Assembly (NCBI GenBank): GCA_018692925.1
Contig: JABHLH010000012.1
Location: 1 to 51,425 of the forward strand
Length of the DNA: 51,425 nucleotides
Origin: an archaeon
Lineage (GTDB): Archaea; Nanobdellota; Nanobdellia; SCGC-AAA011-G17; GW2011-AR17
Direction: 5' to 3'
Shown in pieces: positions 6,949 through 16,300 of this stretch; position 1 is the stretch's first letter; every line of letters begins with the position of its first letter. A model generated the notes under the pieces. It was not told where the DNA came from and made no database searches. It saw nothing but the letters and a program-made list of their open reading frames with translations. Both the position numbers and the translations under genes were made by a program.

Positions 6949-8838
6949 TTATTTTTTTAATTTTCCATTAAAAGATTTTAAGATTTTTTCTTTACCTTTC
7001 CAATCCATAGCTTCTTTGAAAACTTCTTCAATTCTAGTTACGGGAATAATTTTTACTTTGTTTAGTTTAGCTTTTGTGATAACAATATCTCTTTCATTTG
7101 ATTTAGGAATTATAATTCTCTTTATTCCTGCATCGATAGCTGCTTCAATTTTTGCAGTTACACCACCAACAGCTAATACTTCTCCTCTAACAGATAAAGA
7201 ACCAGTCATTGCAGTATCTTGTTTTACAGGTACTTGTTTTAATGCAGATATAATGGAGGTTGCTACAGCGATTGAAGCTGAGTCTCCTTCTACACCTTCA
7301 GTTGATTGAACAAATTGAATAAAAACATCATATTTTTCTCTCAAATCTTCTCCAAAATATTTTAGGACTAAAGCAGATACATTCTTTACAGCTTCTTTTG
7401 CAATCTCACCAAGTTTACCTGTTGCAACAAACTCAGTTTTTTTACCACCAGGAGTTACTTCAGATTCAATAGGTAAAACAATTCCTGAAAATGCAGTATC
7501 TCCACCAATAACTGCTAAACCATTTACTCTACCAACTCTATTACCAGTTGTAACAATTACTTCATATTTCTTTTTTGCTTCTATATATTTATCAGCCATT
7601 TGTTGTTCTAAAGTTCTTGAAAGTTTTTTAGCTTCAGTAACATGTATAGCTTCAACAAATTTGGATTTATGTTCTAAAGATATATCTCCAGCTGCTCTTA
7701 CTAAACCACCTAACTCTCTTAATCTACAAGTTAATTTACCAGAAGTAGAAGCCATTTTTCTTGCCTCATGTATAATTAGTTCAACAGCTCCTTTTGTAAA
7801 ATGAGGAATCTTTTTATCTTTAACAACTTCTTGTGCTACAAATATTGCTAACTTATTTCTATTCTCTGGAGTGTCATCCATTGTATCATTCATATATACT
7901 TCATAACCATAACCTCTGATTCTTGATCTTAATGCTGGATGCATATGTTTTACAGTTTCGTAATTTCCTGCAGCCATTAAAATAAAATCTGTAGGAACAG
8001 GTTCTGATCTTGTCATTGCTCCACTTGATCTCTCAGATTGTCCAGTAATAGGATATTTTTTTTCTTGTAACGCAGTTAATAACTCTTGTTGTGAATGTTG
8101 TGTTAATGTTGAAATTTCATCTATAAATAAAACTCCACCTGAAGCTCTATGAATCATTCCTGGAATTAATCTTTCATGAGGAGGAGTTCCAAGTCCACCT
8201 GATTGTAAAGGATCATGAAGTACATCTCCTAAAAGTGAACCAGCATGTGCACCAGTTGCATCAAAAAAAGGAGCTTTCTTTTTCTTTGAACTGTCTATTA
8301 ATAATTTAGGTATAGTAGATTGTCCACCTAATTTTGAAGTTTTTTTACTAATGTTTAAGAACAACATAAACCCAATAATAAATATCATACTAGTAATCAT
8401 AGAAGCTGCATAAATTATTGCAGAATCAAATGGAAATATTTGTTTTGAATAAAAATAATAAGGAAGTATAGTTGCAATTAATACAAAAATAAATAATAAA
8501 ATATTTTGATTTCTAAAAGAACCCATTGCGTTTATTTTTGCTTGAGTAACTAAAGATTTACCTTTACTTCTAGGATATGTTTTTATTAAAGGAACATTAT
8601 CATCAGCTGGATTTGGAAAAGAAAGTACATCTTTAAGTTTTTCTTGAGGTAATAATTCTGCTAAAGCTAGACCAAGCATACTTTTTCCAGTACCAGGAGA
8701 ACCAATTAAAAGGATATTCCTTCTTTGATGTCCAGCTTTTTTAATTAAATTTACAGCACTATCTTGACCAATAACTTGGCTAACAATATCTTTAGGGATT
8801 TTTATATCACTTGTATTGTTATATTTAAGGTTAGACAT
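6949..8838 (-). CDS. lonB: Archaeal ATP-dependent protease LonB
   Basis: The 629-residue protein is a membrane-anchored Lon protease that degrades unfolded or regulatory proteins at the inner face of the membrane. Walker A GSPGTGKS is at 46-53. Two membrane segments (about 112-130 and 139-161) are inserted in the AAA+ domain, as is typical of archaeal LonB. Walker B is VLFIDE at 236-241, and the arginine-rich sensor region follows. The C-terminal protease domain has the catalytic Ser in EGDSAS (S520) and Lys in [10 protein letters not shown] (K563). There is no long N-terminal LAN domain as in bacterial LonA. With HtpX near 44 kb, it provides membrane protein quality control. The next gene upstream on the same strand is a PRC-barrel protein 53 bases away. 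Confidence 0.96.
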   Translation of the reverse strand: MSNLKYNNTSDIKIPKDIVSQVIGQDSAVNLIKKAGHQRRNILLIGSPGTGKSMLGLALAELLPQEKLKDVLSFPNPADDNVPLIKTYPRSKGKSLVTQAKINAMGSFRNQNILLFIFVLIATILPYYFYSKQIFPFDSAIIYAASMITSMIFIIGFMLFLNISKKTSKLGGQSTIPKLLIDSSKKKKAPFFDATGAHAGSLLGDVLHDPLQSGGLGTPPHERLIPGMIHRASGGVLFIDEISTLTQHSQQELLTALQEKKYPITGQSERSSGAMTRSEPVPTDFILMAAGNYETVKHMHPALRSRIRGYGYEVYMNDTMDDTPENRNKLAIFVAQEVVKDKKIPHFTKGAVELIIHEARKMASTSGKLTCRLRELGGLVRAAGDISLEHKSKFVEAIHVTEAKKLSRTLEQQMADKYIEAKKKYEVIVTTGNRVGRVNGLAVIGGDTAFSGIVLPIESEVTPGGKKTEFVATGKLGEIAKEAVKNVSALVLKYFGEDLREKYDVFIQFVQSTEGVEGDSASIAVATSIISALKQVPVKQDTAMTGSLSVRGEVLAVGGVTAKIEAAIDAGIKRIIIPKSNERDIVITKAKLNKVKIIPVTRIEEVFKEAMDWKGKEKILKSFNGKLKK

Positions 8839-8891
8839 GAGAACTAGAAAATATTGTTTAGTTTATATAATTTACTTATAATAAAAAAAAA

Positions 8892-9149
8892 TTAAACTAT
8901 GTCTTCTTCTGCTACTACAACAAAATCACCTACAGCAATTACCGCTGAAAAAGGAACTAACCATTGTCCATTTCTATCTTGCTCTATATCTAAATGATCG
9001 ATATAAGAAGTAGGATTCTTTAAAATTATGTGCATAATTTCACCAGTTCTAGTTTCGAAAGCTAAATTTCCAACTTCACCAAACTTTTTTCCGGATTTTG
9101 TGACTACAGTTTTACTCATAAGAGATCTTGAATTTCTTTTTTCTTGCAT
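8892..9149 (-). CDS. PRC-barrel domain protein
   Basis: The 85-residue protein matches the PRC-barrel pattern: KTVVTKSGKKFGEVGNLAFE with G-x-x-G-x-V, then TGEIMHIILKNP and WLVPFSAVIAVGDFVVV. PRC-barrels occur in the photosynthetic reaction centre H subunit, RimM and many small archaeal proteins, where they mediate protein or RNA contacts. Nothing here shows the partner. The ATG at 9149 is preceded by a strong AGGAGGAG Shine-Dalgarno. The gene is short but complete for this domain. Confidence 0.8.
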   Translation of the reverse strand: MQEKRNSRSLMSKTVVTKSGKKFGEVGNLAFETRTGEIMHIILKNPTSYIDHLDIEQDRNGQWLVPFSAVIAVGDFVVVAEEDIV

Positions 9150-9154
9150 ATTAA

Positions 9155-9162
9155 CTCCTCCT
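9155..9162 (-). promoter_or_regulatory. Strong Shine-Dalgarno of the PRC-barrel gene
   Basis: Read on the minus strand this is AGGAGGAG, five bases before the ATG. It is the strongest ribosome binding site in the left part of the window, where most genes have none, and it suggests high or leadered expression. Confidence 0.7.
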
Positions 9163-9203
9163 GTGATAAAGTTCTAGTTTTAAGGTTTATATAATTTTCT
9201 AGA

Positions 9204-9518
9204 CTAAGATTCTAATATGTCCTTCAAAAATTCTTTTGTTTCTTCTTCTGCTGTCTCTAATATATTAAGATCAAACCAATCAATACTCTCAATATCTTCT
9301 TGTACATCTTCAGCTACAACTGAACCAGTTTTTGCAAAAGTATTATCTTGACTAAAAAAATCTCCTAAATCAAAAAAAGCTGCTAAAAACATTAATACTA
9401 CAAGAAAGATTATACCAGTAATGAAATATCTGAATATATTTTTAGTAAGTTTGTGTTTTACTAGTTCTAATAAGAAGAAAGCTACTAAAAGTACAATTAC
9501 TATTGCTAATAAACCCAT
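9204..9518 (-). CDS. Small membrane protein, unknown function
   Basis: The 104-residue protein has two hydrophobic segments, about residues 2-19 and 31-50, separated by a short basic loop (KHKLTKN). An acidic C-terminal tail of about 50 residues is rich in E and D. The first segment may be a signal anchor. No family was recognised. A TTTTATAA-type TATA box (9542-9549) about 27 bases before the ATG suggests a leaderless transcript. It precedes the PRC-barrel and lonB genes on the same strand, so a link to membrane protein turnover is possible but unproven. Confidence 0.6.
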   Translation of the reverse strand: MGLLAIVIVLLVAFFLLELVKHKLTKNIFRYFITGIIFLVVLMFLAAFFDLGDFFSQDNTFAKTGSVVAEDVQEDIESIDWFDLNILETAEEETKEFLKDILES

Positions 9519-9623
9519 GAATATGTTAAAGAGTTAATTGTTTTTATAATTTCCTGTTATAGAGATTTCTTATATACTGATTTAATACTATTATTAATTA
9601 AGAATAAGAAAATAAAGTATAAA

Positions 9624-10016
9624 TTACTGATTTTCCATCCATAAAGTTTGAATTTTCTGGAGGTTGAATTTAATATTACTAATTGTGTAGCTATGACCTT
9701 CAATAGAATCACCTCTAACATTACCTTGTTTTTCCCTTTCAGCTATAAACTGACTTAATTTAGCTATTGCAATTAAAACTATTTTTTTAGATTTAATGAA
9801 TTTAGAGTTATTAGAAATATTTTTTCCCTTTTCATCCATCCAAGGCTCAGCTTCTTTTATTATATCTTTAAAGAGAGAAAATAATTGTTCTATCTCTGGA
9901 TTTTTTAAAGAATATAATCCCTCTTTAATTTCTTCAAGAGATTTTTTTTCAAACTTGGTTTCAAGTTCTTTAATAAGACTATAACAAATATTACTTTTTT
10001 CTAATACATTTTCCAT
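9624..10016 (-). CDS. Hypothetical helical protein, 130 residues
   Basis: No family was recognised. The protein is almost wholly helical and charged, with an N-terminal segment (VLEKSNICYSLIKELETKFEKKSLEEIKEGL) of coiled-coil character and no membrane or signal segment. It is the first minus-strand gene left of the putative origin and diverges from cdc6. A TATA box TTTATAAA at 10040-10047 lies 27 bases before the ATG, so the transcript is probably leaderless and starts at the edge of the origin region. Confidence 0.55.
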   Translation of the reverse strand: MENVLEKSNICYSLIKELETKFEKKSLEEIKEGLYSLKNPEIEQLFSLFKDIIKEAEPWMDEKGKNISNNSKFIKSKKIVLIAIAKLSQFIAEREKQGNVRGDSIEGHSYTISNIKFNLQKIQTLWMENQ

Positions 10017-10039
10017 AGTTTTCTTTAGAAGCTTAAAAC

Positions 10040-10047
10040 TTTATAAA
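10040..10047 (-). promoter_or_regulatory. TATA box of the 130-residue protein gene
   Basis: TTTATAAA is centred about 27 bases upstream of the ATG at 10016 on the minus strand, the leaderless spacing seen repeatedly in this window. Confidence 0.45.
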
Positions 10048-10121
10048 ATTATCTCTATCTTAAAATAAGAATTACTATATTAGTAAAATTATTAAGATTA
10101 TTATAAGTTCATTTTTTTCTA

Positions 10122-10157
10122 CCCCCCCCTCAGACCTTGATTTCATATGGAAATGAA
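10122..10157 (-). repeat. ORB-like element 1 with outward G-string
   Basis: On the minus strand the dyad TTCCATATGAAATCAAGG is followed, after a few bases, by eight consecutive G. On the plus strand the dyad reads TTTCATATGGAAATGAA. Orientation is opposite to elements 3 and 4. The C8 run is striking in such A+T-rich DNA. Confidence 0.6.
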
Positions 10158-10201
10158 TATTGAAATTAGTATGTTATGTGTTGTTTTGTTTGTTAGTTTT
10201 A

Positions 10202-10220
10202 TTTCAAATGGAAGTAAGAT
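10202..10220 (+). repeat. ORB-like element 2 (no G-string)
   Basis: TTTCAAATGGAAGTAAGA keeps the dyad core but lacks a following G-run, as in a mini-ORB. It is weaker than the other three. Confidence 0.4.
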
Positions 10221-10454
10221 AAAAATGTATTAAAATTATGTTGTTTAAAGAGGATAAATTGATTAAAAAAATTAAACATAAATTGTAAAAATAAAATTAA
10301 AGTTAAAAGTAAAGAATTTAATAGTTTTAGCTTTTAATTCTTTATTTTTTATTTTTCTATCTATTATTATATTTATATGTATTATTGTATTATTATTATT
10401 ATTATAGGAAATCTATTTTGGAGTTGTTATTTTTTTGTTGTTGTCATTTTAGAG

Positions 10455-10474
10455 TTCTATTGGAAAGCTAGGGG
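10455..10474 (+). repeat. ORB-like element 3
   Basis: The dyad TTCTATTGGAAA is followed four bases later by AGGGG, matching the order and spacing of the archaeal ORB core and G-string. It lies on the right flank of the A+T-rich core. Confidence 0.6.
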
Positions 10475-10526
10475 TAAATTTATAAAGAAGAAAGGTAGTA
10501 GATACATTGAGATTGAGAAGAATTAG

Positions 10527-10543
10527 TTCCATAGGAAATAAGG
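10527..10543 (+). repeat. ORB-like element 4
   Basis: TTCCATAGGAAATAAGGG has both half-sites of the dyad and a GGG string in the canonical order. It points in the same direction as element 3 and lies 62 bases before the cdc6 ATG, so Cdc6 binding could also repress its own promoter. Confidence 0.65.
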
Positions 10544-10574
10544 GTCTCTGTCTCTATGTTTAACAAGATGAAAA

Positions 10575-10600
10575 CTTAAATATGGTTTTTGTTAAAGGTG
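10575..10600 (+). promoter_or_regulatory. cdc6 TATA-like box and AAAGGTG ribosome binding site
   Basis: CTTAAATATG at 10575-10584 is centred about 25 bases before the ATG at 10605, and AAAGGTG lies at 10594-10600. The two signals are close together: either the transcript starts at the ATG or the true TATA lies a little further upstream. Confidence 0.4.
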
Positions 10601-10604
10601 AAGT

Positions 10605-11816
10605 ATGGCAAAAGAGGGATTAAATAAGTATTTTGAAGATTTTCTTAAGAAAGAACCTTTCTTTAAGGATAAATCAGTTTTACAGGCAAACTATTCTCCT
10701 GATATTCTATTACATAGGGAAGAAGAAGTAAATAAAGTTGCAGGGATCTTAGCTCCAGCATTAAGGAAAGAAAAACCTTCTAATATATTCTGTTATGGGA
10801 AAACAGGAACTGGTAAAACTTTAACTTCTAAACATGTTACTAATAGTATATTAGAAATTGCGAAAAAAAATGATTTACCTGTTAAATGTTTTTATATTAA
10901 TTGTAAATTAAAAAGAGTTGCAGATACAGAATATAGATTAGTTGCAGAATTAGCTAGATTTTTAGGAGAAAAAATTCCAGCAACAGGATTACCTACAGAT
11001 GAAGTGTATAAAGTTTTTATTAATGCTTTAGAAAGAGATGATATTCTTCTTATATTAATATTAGATGAGATAGATCAATTAGTTTCAAAAGCAGGAGATC
11101 AAATTTTGTATAATTTAACTAGGTTCAATTCAGAATTAAAAAATAGTCAAATTACTTTAGTAGGTATATCTAATGATTTAATGTTTACTAATTATTTAGA
11201 TCCAAGAGTTGTTAGTTCATTATCTGAAGAAGAATTAGTTTTTCCACCTTATAATGCAATTCAATTACAAGGTATTTTGAAAAAAAGAGCTTCTGAAGCT
11301 TTTAGAGAAGGAGTAATTGAAGAAGGAGTTTTAGAAAAATGTGCAGCTTTTGCAGCAAGAGAACATGGAGATGCTCGACGAGCTTTAGAATTATTAAGAG
11401 TTTCTGCAGAATTAGCTGAAAGAAAGAACTTAAGTAAAATTAATTTAAGTTGTATTGATGAAGCTGAAGAAAAAATTGAAAGAGATAGAGTACATGATAT
11501 TGTAACAACACAACCTAAACAATCACAAGTAACTTTGTTAGCAATATTTGCAACTGATAGAGTTGTTGGAAATAAAGCAATATTTACAGGAGATATTTAT
11601 GAATTGTATAAAGAGCTATGTTCTAAGTCTAAAATAAGACCTTTAACTCAAAGAAGAATATCTGATATTATTGCTGAATTAGATATGTTAGGAATTATTA
11701 ATGCTAAAGTAATTAGTAAAGGTAGGTATGGAAGAACAAGAAAAATAAGTTTAGGGATTCCTTCATCAGTAGTTCCTCGTTTAGAAAAATTGCTTAAGGA
11801 GGCTTTGAATATATGA
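10605..11816 (+). CDS. cdc6: Orc1/Cdc6 replication initiator
   Basis: The 403-residue AAA+ protein recognises origin boxes and loads the MCM helicase. Walker A GKTGTGKT is at 65-72, Walker B LDEID at 153-157, sensor 1 GISND at 187-191 and sensor 2 GDARRALELLR at 255-265. The C-terminal part (about 310-400), with RPLTQRRISDIIAELDMLGIINAKV and a basic wing, is the winged helix that contacts DNA. Length is typical. The stop overlaps the start of the DP1 gene by four bases, so the two are cotranscribed and probably translationally coupled. The putative origin lies directly upstream. It is the only Orc1/Cdc6 in the window. Confidence 0.97.
   Translation: MAKEGLNKYFEDFLKKEPFFKDKSVLQANYSPDILLHREEEVNKVAGILAPALRKEKPSNIFCYGKTGTGKTLTSKHVTNSILEIAKKNDLPVKCFYINCKLKRVADTEYRLVAELARFLGEKIPATGLPTDEVYKVFINALERDDILLILILDEIDQLVSKAGDQILYNLTRFNSELKNSQITLVGISNDLMFTNYLDPRVVSSLSEEELVFPPYNAIQLQGILKKRASEAFREGVIEEGVLEKCAAFAAREHGDARRALELLRVSAELAERKNLSKINLSCIDEAEEKIERDRVHDIVTTQPKQSQVTLLAIFATDRVVGNKAIFTGDIYELYKELCSKSKIRPLTQRRISDIIAELDMLGIINAKVISKGRYGRTRKISLGIPSSVVPRLEKLLKEALNI
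11796..11802 (+). promoter_or_regulatory. Shine-Dalgarno of the DP1 gene inside cdc6
   Basis: AAGGAGG lies in the last codons of cdc6, ten bases before the DP1 ATG at 11813. It fixes the start and shows that this internal operon gene uses a ribosome binding site, in contrast to the leaderless first genes. Confidence 0.75.
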
Positions 11817-13291
11817 GTAAAAAAAAGTTAGTTGGTTTTTTTTTTGAAAGGAATTATAGGGTAACTCCTCAATTATTAGAAGAAATTCCAAGTGATTTTA
11901 ATTTTGAAAATTTTTTAGAGAAAAATAATAATATAAATAGGTCAGAAGAAGTTATTGTTTTAGATAATGAACTGTTTAAAAAATTATTTAATTTTGAAGA
12001 AGAAAGTATAGTTGAAGATAATATTACTGCAAGTGTTGAAGTTATTAGTTCTTATGTAGATAAACCCAAAAAAAGAGAAGTTAAAGATTTTGTAATATAT
12101 ATGAAAGTAAGATATAATGCATTGAAAAAGATTTTATTACAAAGATCAGAATTACAAAATGCAATTTCAATAAGTAGGCTTGCAAGTAAACAAGCAAAGG
12201 AATATGTTTCTATAATTGGATTTGTTAATTCAAAAGATCAAACAAGAAACGGACACTATATATTAGAACTAGAAGATCCAACAGGAATAACTAAAATTTT
12301 AATTTCTGCTAAAAATAAAGAGCTAATAGAATTAATGGATGAAGTTGTTTTGGATGAACTTGTTGGTATTAATGGAACACTTGGAGAAAATATTGTTTTT
12401 GCAAATGAATTTTATTTTCCAGATACTCCTTTGAAGGAATATAAAAAGTGTAAAGATGATGTTAGTGCAGTTTTTATTTCTGATTTACATATTGGAAGTA
12501 CTCTTTTTGCAAAGAAAGAATTTGAAAATTTTATTATGTGGGTTAACGGAAATTATGGGAATGAAGAACAAAAAGAAGTTGCAAGAAAAGTAAAATATAT
12601 AATATTACCTGGAGATTTAATTGCAGGTGTTGGGATACATCCTTTACAAGAAAAAGAATTGTTAATAAAAGATATTTACAAACAGTATGAAGAGGTTGCA
12701 AGGTATTTTAGTTTGATTAGAAAAGATATAAAAATTGTTGTTTGTGCAGGTAATCATGATGCATTAAGAATTGCAGAACCTCAACCAAAGTTAAGTGAAG
12801 ATTTTGCAAAGTCATTGTATAATTTAAAGAATGTTATCGTCGTGAGTAACCCAGGTGTTGTAAAAATTCATAAGATGTTTGATGTGTTATTATATCATGG
12901 TTTTAGTTTTGATTATTATGTAAATAATGTAAGTTCATTAAGAGATGCAGGTGGTTATGAAAACAGTGTTGCAGTGATGGAATTTTTTTTGAAGAAGAGA
13001 CATTTTGCACCAACACATATGTCAAGTTTGTATATTCCTGATATTGAAAAAGATCCTTTGATCATTGAAAATATTCCTGATTTTTTTGTAACAGGACATT
13101 TTCATTATGACATAAAAATTGGTTCTTATAAAAATGTTTCTTTGATTGGTTGTAGTTCTTTTGAGTACATGTCGGGGTTCCAAGAAAAGTTAGGACACAC
13201 AAATATTTGTTGGGGAACTGCAGTTGTTGCAAACTTAAAAACAAGAGCAATGAGTATTGTAGATTTTAGAGAAAAAGAAAAAACTTTATAA
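11813..13291 (+). CDS. polB: DNA polymerase D small subunit DP1 (3'-5' exonuclease)
   Basis: The 492-residue protein is the proofreading subunit of archaeal PolD. An N-terminal helical region is followed by an OB-fold (about 130-205). The calcineurin-like phosphoesterase domain then has DLHIG at 224-228, PGDL at 266-269, GNHD at 313-316 and GHFH at 428-431. These are the metal ligands of the Mre11-like nuclease, so proofreading activity is probably intact. The final motif is GHFHYD where GHxH-x-D is usual. The gene overlaps cdc6 by four bases. The partner DP2 gene is not adjacent but begins at 22177. Length is in the range of DPANN DP1 proteins, shorter than in Pyrococcus. Confidence 0.95.
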   Translation: MSKKKLVGFFFERNYRVTPQLLEEIPSDFNFENFLEKNNNINRSEEVIVLDNELFKKLFNFEEESIVEDNITASVEVISSYVDKPKKREVKDFVIYMKVRYNALKKILLQRSELQNAISISRLASKQAKEYVSIIGFVNSKDQTRNGHYILELEDPTGITKILISAKNKELIELMDEVVLDELVGINGTLGENIVFANEFYFPDTPLKEYKKCKDDVSAVFISDLHIGSTLFAKKEFENFIMWVNGNYGNEEQKEVARKVKYIILPGDLIAGVGIHPLQEKELLIKDIYKQYEEVARYFSLIRKDIKIVVCAGNHDALRIAEPQPKLSEDFAKSLYNLKNVIVVSNPGVVKIHKMFDVLLYHGFSFDYYVNNVSSLRDAGGYENSVAVMEFFLKKRHFAPTHMSSLYIPDIEKDPLIIENIPDFFVTGHFHYDIKIGSYKNVSLIGCSSFEYMSGFQEKLGHTNICWGTAVVANLKTRAMSIVDFREKEKTL

Positions 13292-13355
13292 ATCCATTTT
13301 CTATTTTATTTTGTAAAGGGGAAAACTATTTTTTAAAAAAAGTAAGTGATCTATT

Positions 13356-16300
13356 ATGAAAGGGAAAAATATAACTATCTTAACTATTGTTTTACTTGTC
13401 GCAATTTCAACTGTTGGTGCTTTTGGATTCTTAGGAATTGATATAGGAGATATTACTGGTGCTATAATCGGAATTAGTGAAGGAGGTCCGCCACCAGCGC
13501 TAGCAGATTTTTCAGAATCTTTTACTGGTACGGTTGTAAATCCTATGTTTTCTTTAGATAATTCGACGAATGGTATTGTTACCTTTCAAGATGATGTTTT
13601 ATATTTTAATGGTACTTCTGATGGGCCAGGTGCATGGGCTCAGTTCTTAACTAATGGTGAACAAAATTATACTCGAATTTTTTCTAGTAATATAACTATC
13701 AATTTTACAGGTAGTTCCATAAGTAATAGTATAGATTTTTATATGAAAACTAATAATCAAAGTGGTGCGAATACTGGTTGTAAATTACAAATGTTAAATA
13801 ATGGTGCTGTTGATATGTGTCTAATTATTTCTAATGGTAGTCAATATTGTCAAGTAGGAGTTCCAAGTTATGGTAATTTAAGTTTTAAATGGGATACTTC
13901 AACTAATGATGCTTCTTGTCTTTATGCAGGTGGTACATTAAAAGCAGCTGTAGATCCTTCTCCTACTACAGGTAGTATGATTTTAGAAATGATTGCTTCT
14001 GATGCTGGCGATGTTGTTAATATGACAACAATTGATGATTGGATTTATGTATCTACTGATCCACCTCCAACACCTGTAGCTTTAGTTGGTTTTAATGAAA
14101 CTTTTGATGGAACTGTTGTTGGATCAGCTTTTATTAGGGAAGATTCTGGAAATGGATTAACTACTTTTCAAGATGATTTATTATATTTTAATGGGACTGC
14201 TACTGATAATGGAGCTTGGGCAATGTTTTCTACATTTGATTTTCAAGATTATACTGCTTCTTTTATGAGTAATATTTCAATAAATTTTACAGTAAGTGAA
14301 ATTACAGGTGCTGCTGATTTTTCTATGAAAACTAATAATCAGAGTGGAGCGAATACAGGTTGTAGATTACAAGCACCACCAGGAGGTAATTATGATTTAT
14401 GTGCAATGAATTCAAATAGTAGTTCAAATTGTTTAGGTGGAGTTAGTGGTGTTGGTAATTTAAGTTTTAGATATGATTTGCCAAGTAATGATGTAATCTG
14501 TTCAATTAATGAATTTACAATTAGTACAACTGATCTTAATCCTGTTACTAGTGGAAGTATAATTTTAGAAACAGTTACTGGAAATACTGAAGTAATTAAT
14601 ATGACAACAGTTGATGATTGGTACTATTATATACTTGCAGATCCAGAACCTCCTGTAGTTTCTCTTGCTGGATTTAATGATACTTTTACAGGAACGGAAA
14701 TGAATGCAAGATATGCTCCTGCAGGTGGTGTTGGTGGTTTAACATTAACTCAAGATGATAAATTAAATTTTTCTGGAACAGCTTCGCAAGATGGTGCATT
14801 TATTGTTTTACAAACTACAAGTAATTTAGATTTTACACAATCTTTTAATACTAGTATAAATGTAAATTTTGCAAATCCTGGAAATGTTAATAGTACAATT
14901 GCTTTTGAATTATCAGGAAATAATGCTGGAGCTACTGGTTGTAAAATAAGATATCTTAATACTGGAGAATATCAGCTTTGTGCATATAAGAGAGATAATA
15001 GTAAAAAATGTAATTTTGTTTCAAGTGGTGAAGGAATATTAAATTTTGTTTGGAGTAATACAAGTGCAAATGTATTTTGTTATTTTGATGGAATAAGTTC
15101 AAATATAACAGAACTTGATCCAGCTACAGCAGGTTTAACTTTACAAGCTACAGCTGATGATGCACATCCAATAAATATGTTGGCAGATAATTTTTCTTTC
15201 AATTATTTAGGAACACCTTATGCAGTGGCAGAAACATTATTTGAAGCTAATGATTGTGGTTTATCATATCAAACAGAAGCAACTTGTACTGCAGATGCTT
15301 CTTGTAATTGGTGGTCAAATGATTGGGGAAGTTGGTGTGAAAATAAACATTGTTGGGATTTAACAGTTGAAAGTGAATGTACAAGTTCTGAGAGTACTAT
15401 TGGTGCTGTTTGTGAATGGGACTCTGCTAGTGGTTCAAGTAGTGGTTGGTGTGAACAATCTGCATGTCAGAGTTTTGATGGAACTGATGAAAGTACTTGT
15501 GAAACAAATACTGCAGGTTTAACTTGTAGTTGGACTAATGGATGTAGTGGATGGAATTCGGAATGTAGTAGTATTGGTGTTGAAAATACATGTACTTCTA
15601 CAACAGGTTGTGCATGGGGTAGTTGTGAATCACAAGGTTGTTGGGATAATTTTGCAGAAAATGATTGTACTGCAGCAACTGGTGAAACTGGAGGATCATG
15701 TTTGTGGAATAGTGATTATAATTATTGTTATGAAACTTCTTGTTGGGATTATTCAGGAACAAATGAATCAAATTGTGAAACTAATGGAATTGGTTTAAAT
15801 TGTACATGGGTGAATAATTATTATACACAAGATTCTTGTGAATCATTTAGTTGTTATCATTTTGATTTTACAGATCAAACAACTTGTGAAACTAATACTT
15901 ATGGTTTAGATTGTTCTTGGGATGGAACTAGTTATTGTTCATCACAAGGTTGTTGGAGTAATGCAGATTCTACAACTTGTGGAGCAGCTGATGGTTGTTC
16001 TTGGTCAAGTTCAAGTTCTGGTGGAGGTTCATGTGAAGAATTAAGTTGTTGGACTTATGATTCTTGGAATGGTGGAACTCAAGAACAATGTGAAAGTTCT
16101 GGAAATAATTTAAATTGTCAATGGGTTAGTGATGGTGGAGCTGGAGGATGGTGTGAAAATTCTCTAAGTAGTTCATGTGGTGACTTTACTGATCAAAAGA
16201 ATTGTATGGATACATATTATTGTTTCTGGGAATATACTGACTGGGATGATACAAGTTTAGGTGGTAGTTGTCAAGACCCTGTTGGATGGACTTCAGGATC

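Larger units (their letters stand above)
10085..10560. other. oriC: Putative chromosomal replication origin (oriC)
   Basis: This gene-free stretch lies directly upstream of cdc6. It contains four sequences resembling the archaeal origin recognition box (dyad TTCCAnTGGAAA followed by a G-string). The two right-hand elements point towards cdc6 and the leftmost has its G-string (eight C on this strand) on the outer side, giving inverted flanking elements. Between them, 10221-10453 is nearly all A and T with a run of TAT triplets at 10388-10406, a good candidate for the unwinding element. Archaeal Orc1/Cdc6 binds such boxes and origins commonly lie next to its gene. Gene direction also switches here. 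Function is inferred. Confidence 0.75.

Noticed and set aside
7016..7309. Plus-strand open frame of 97 codons inside lonB
   Set aside because: It lies wholly within the conserved protease domain of lonB on the other strand and has no family pattern of its own.
10122..10129. C8 homopolymer as a sequencing error
   Set aside because: It fits the G-string of an ORB element at the expected side. The length may still be off by a base, but it lies outside genes so no frame depends on it.
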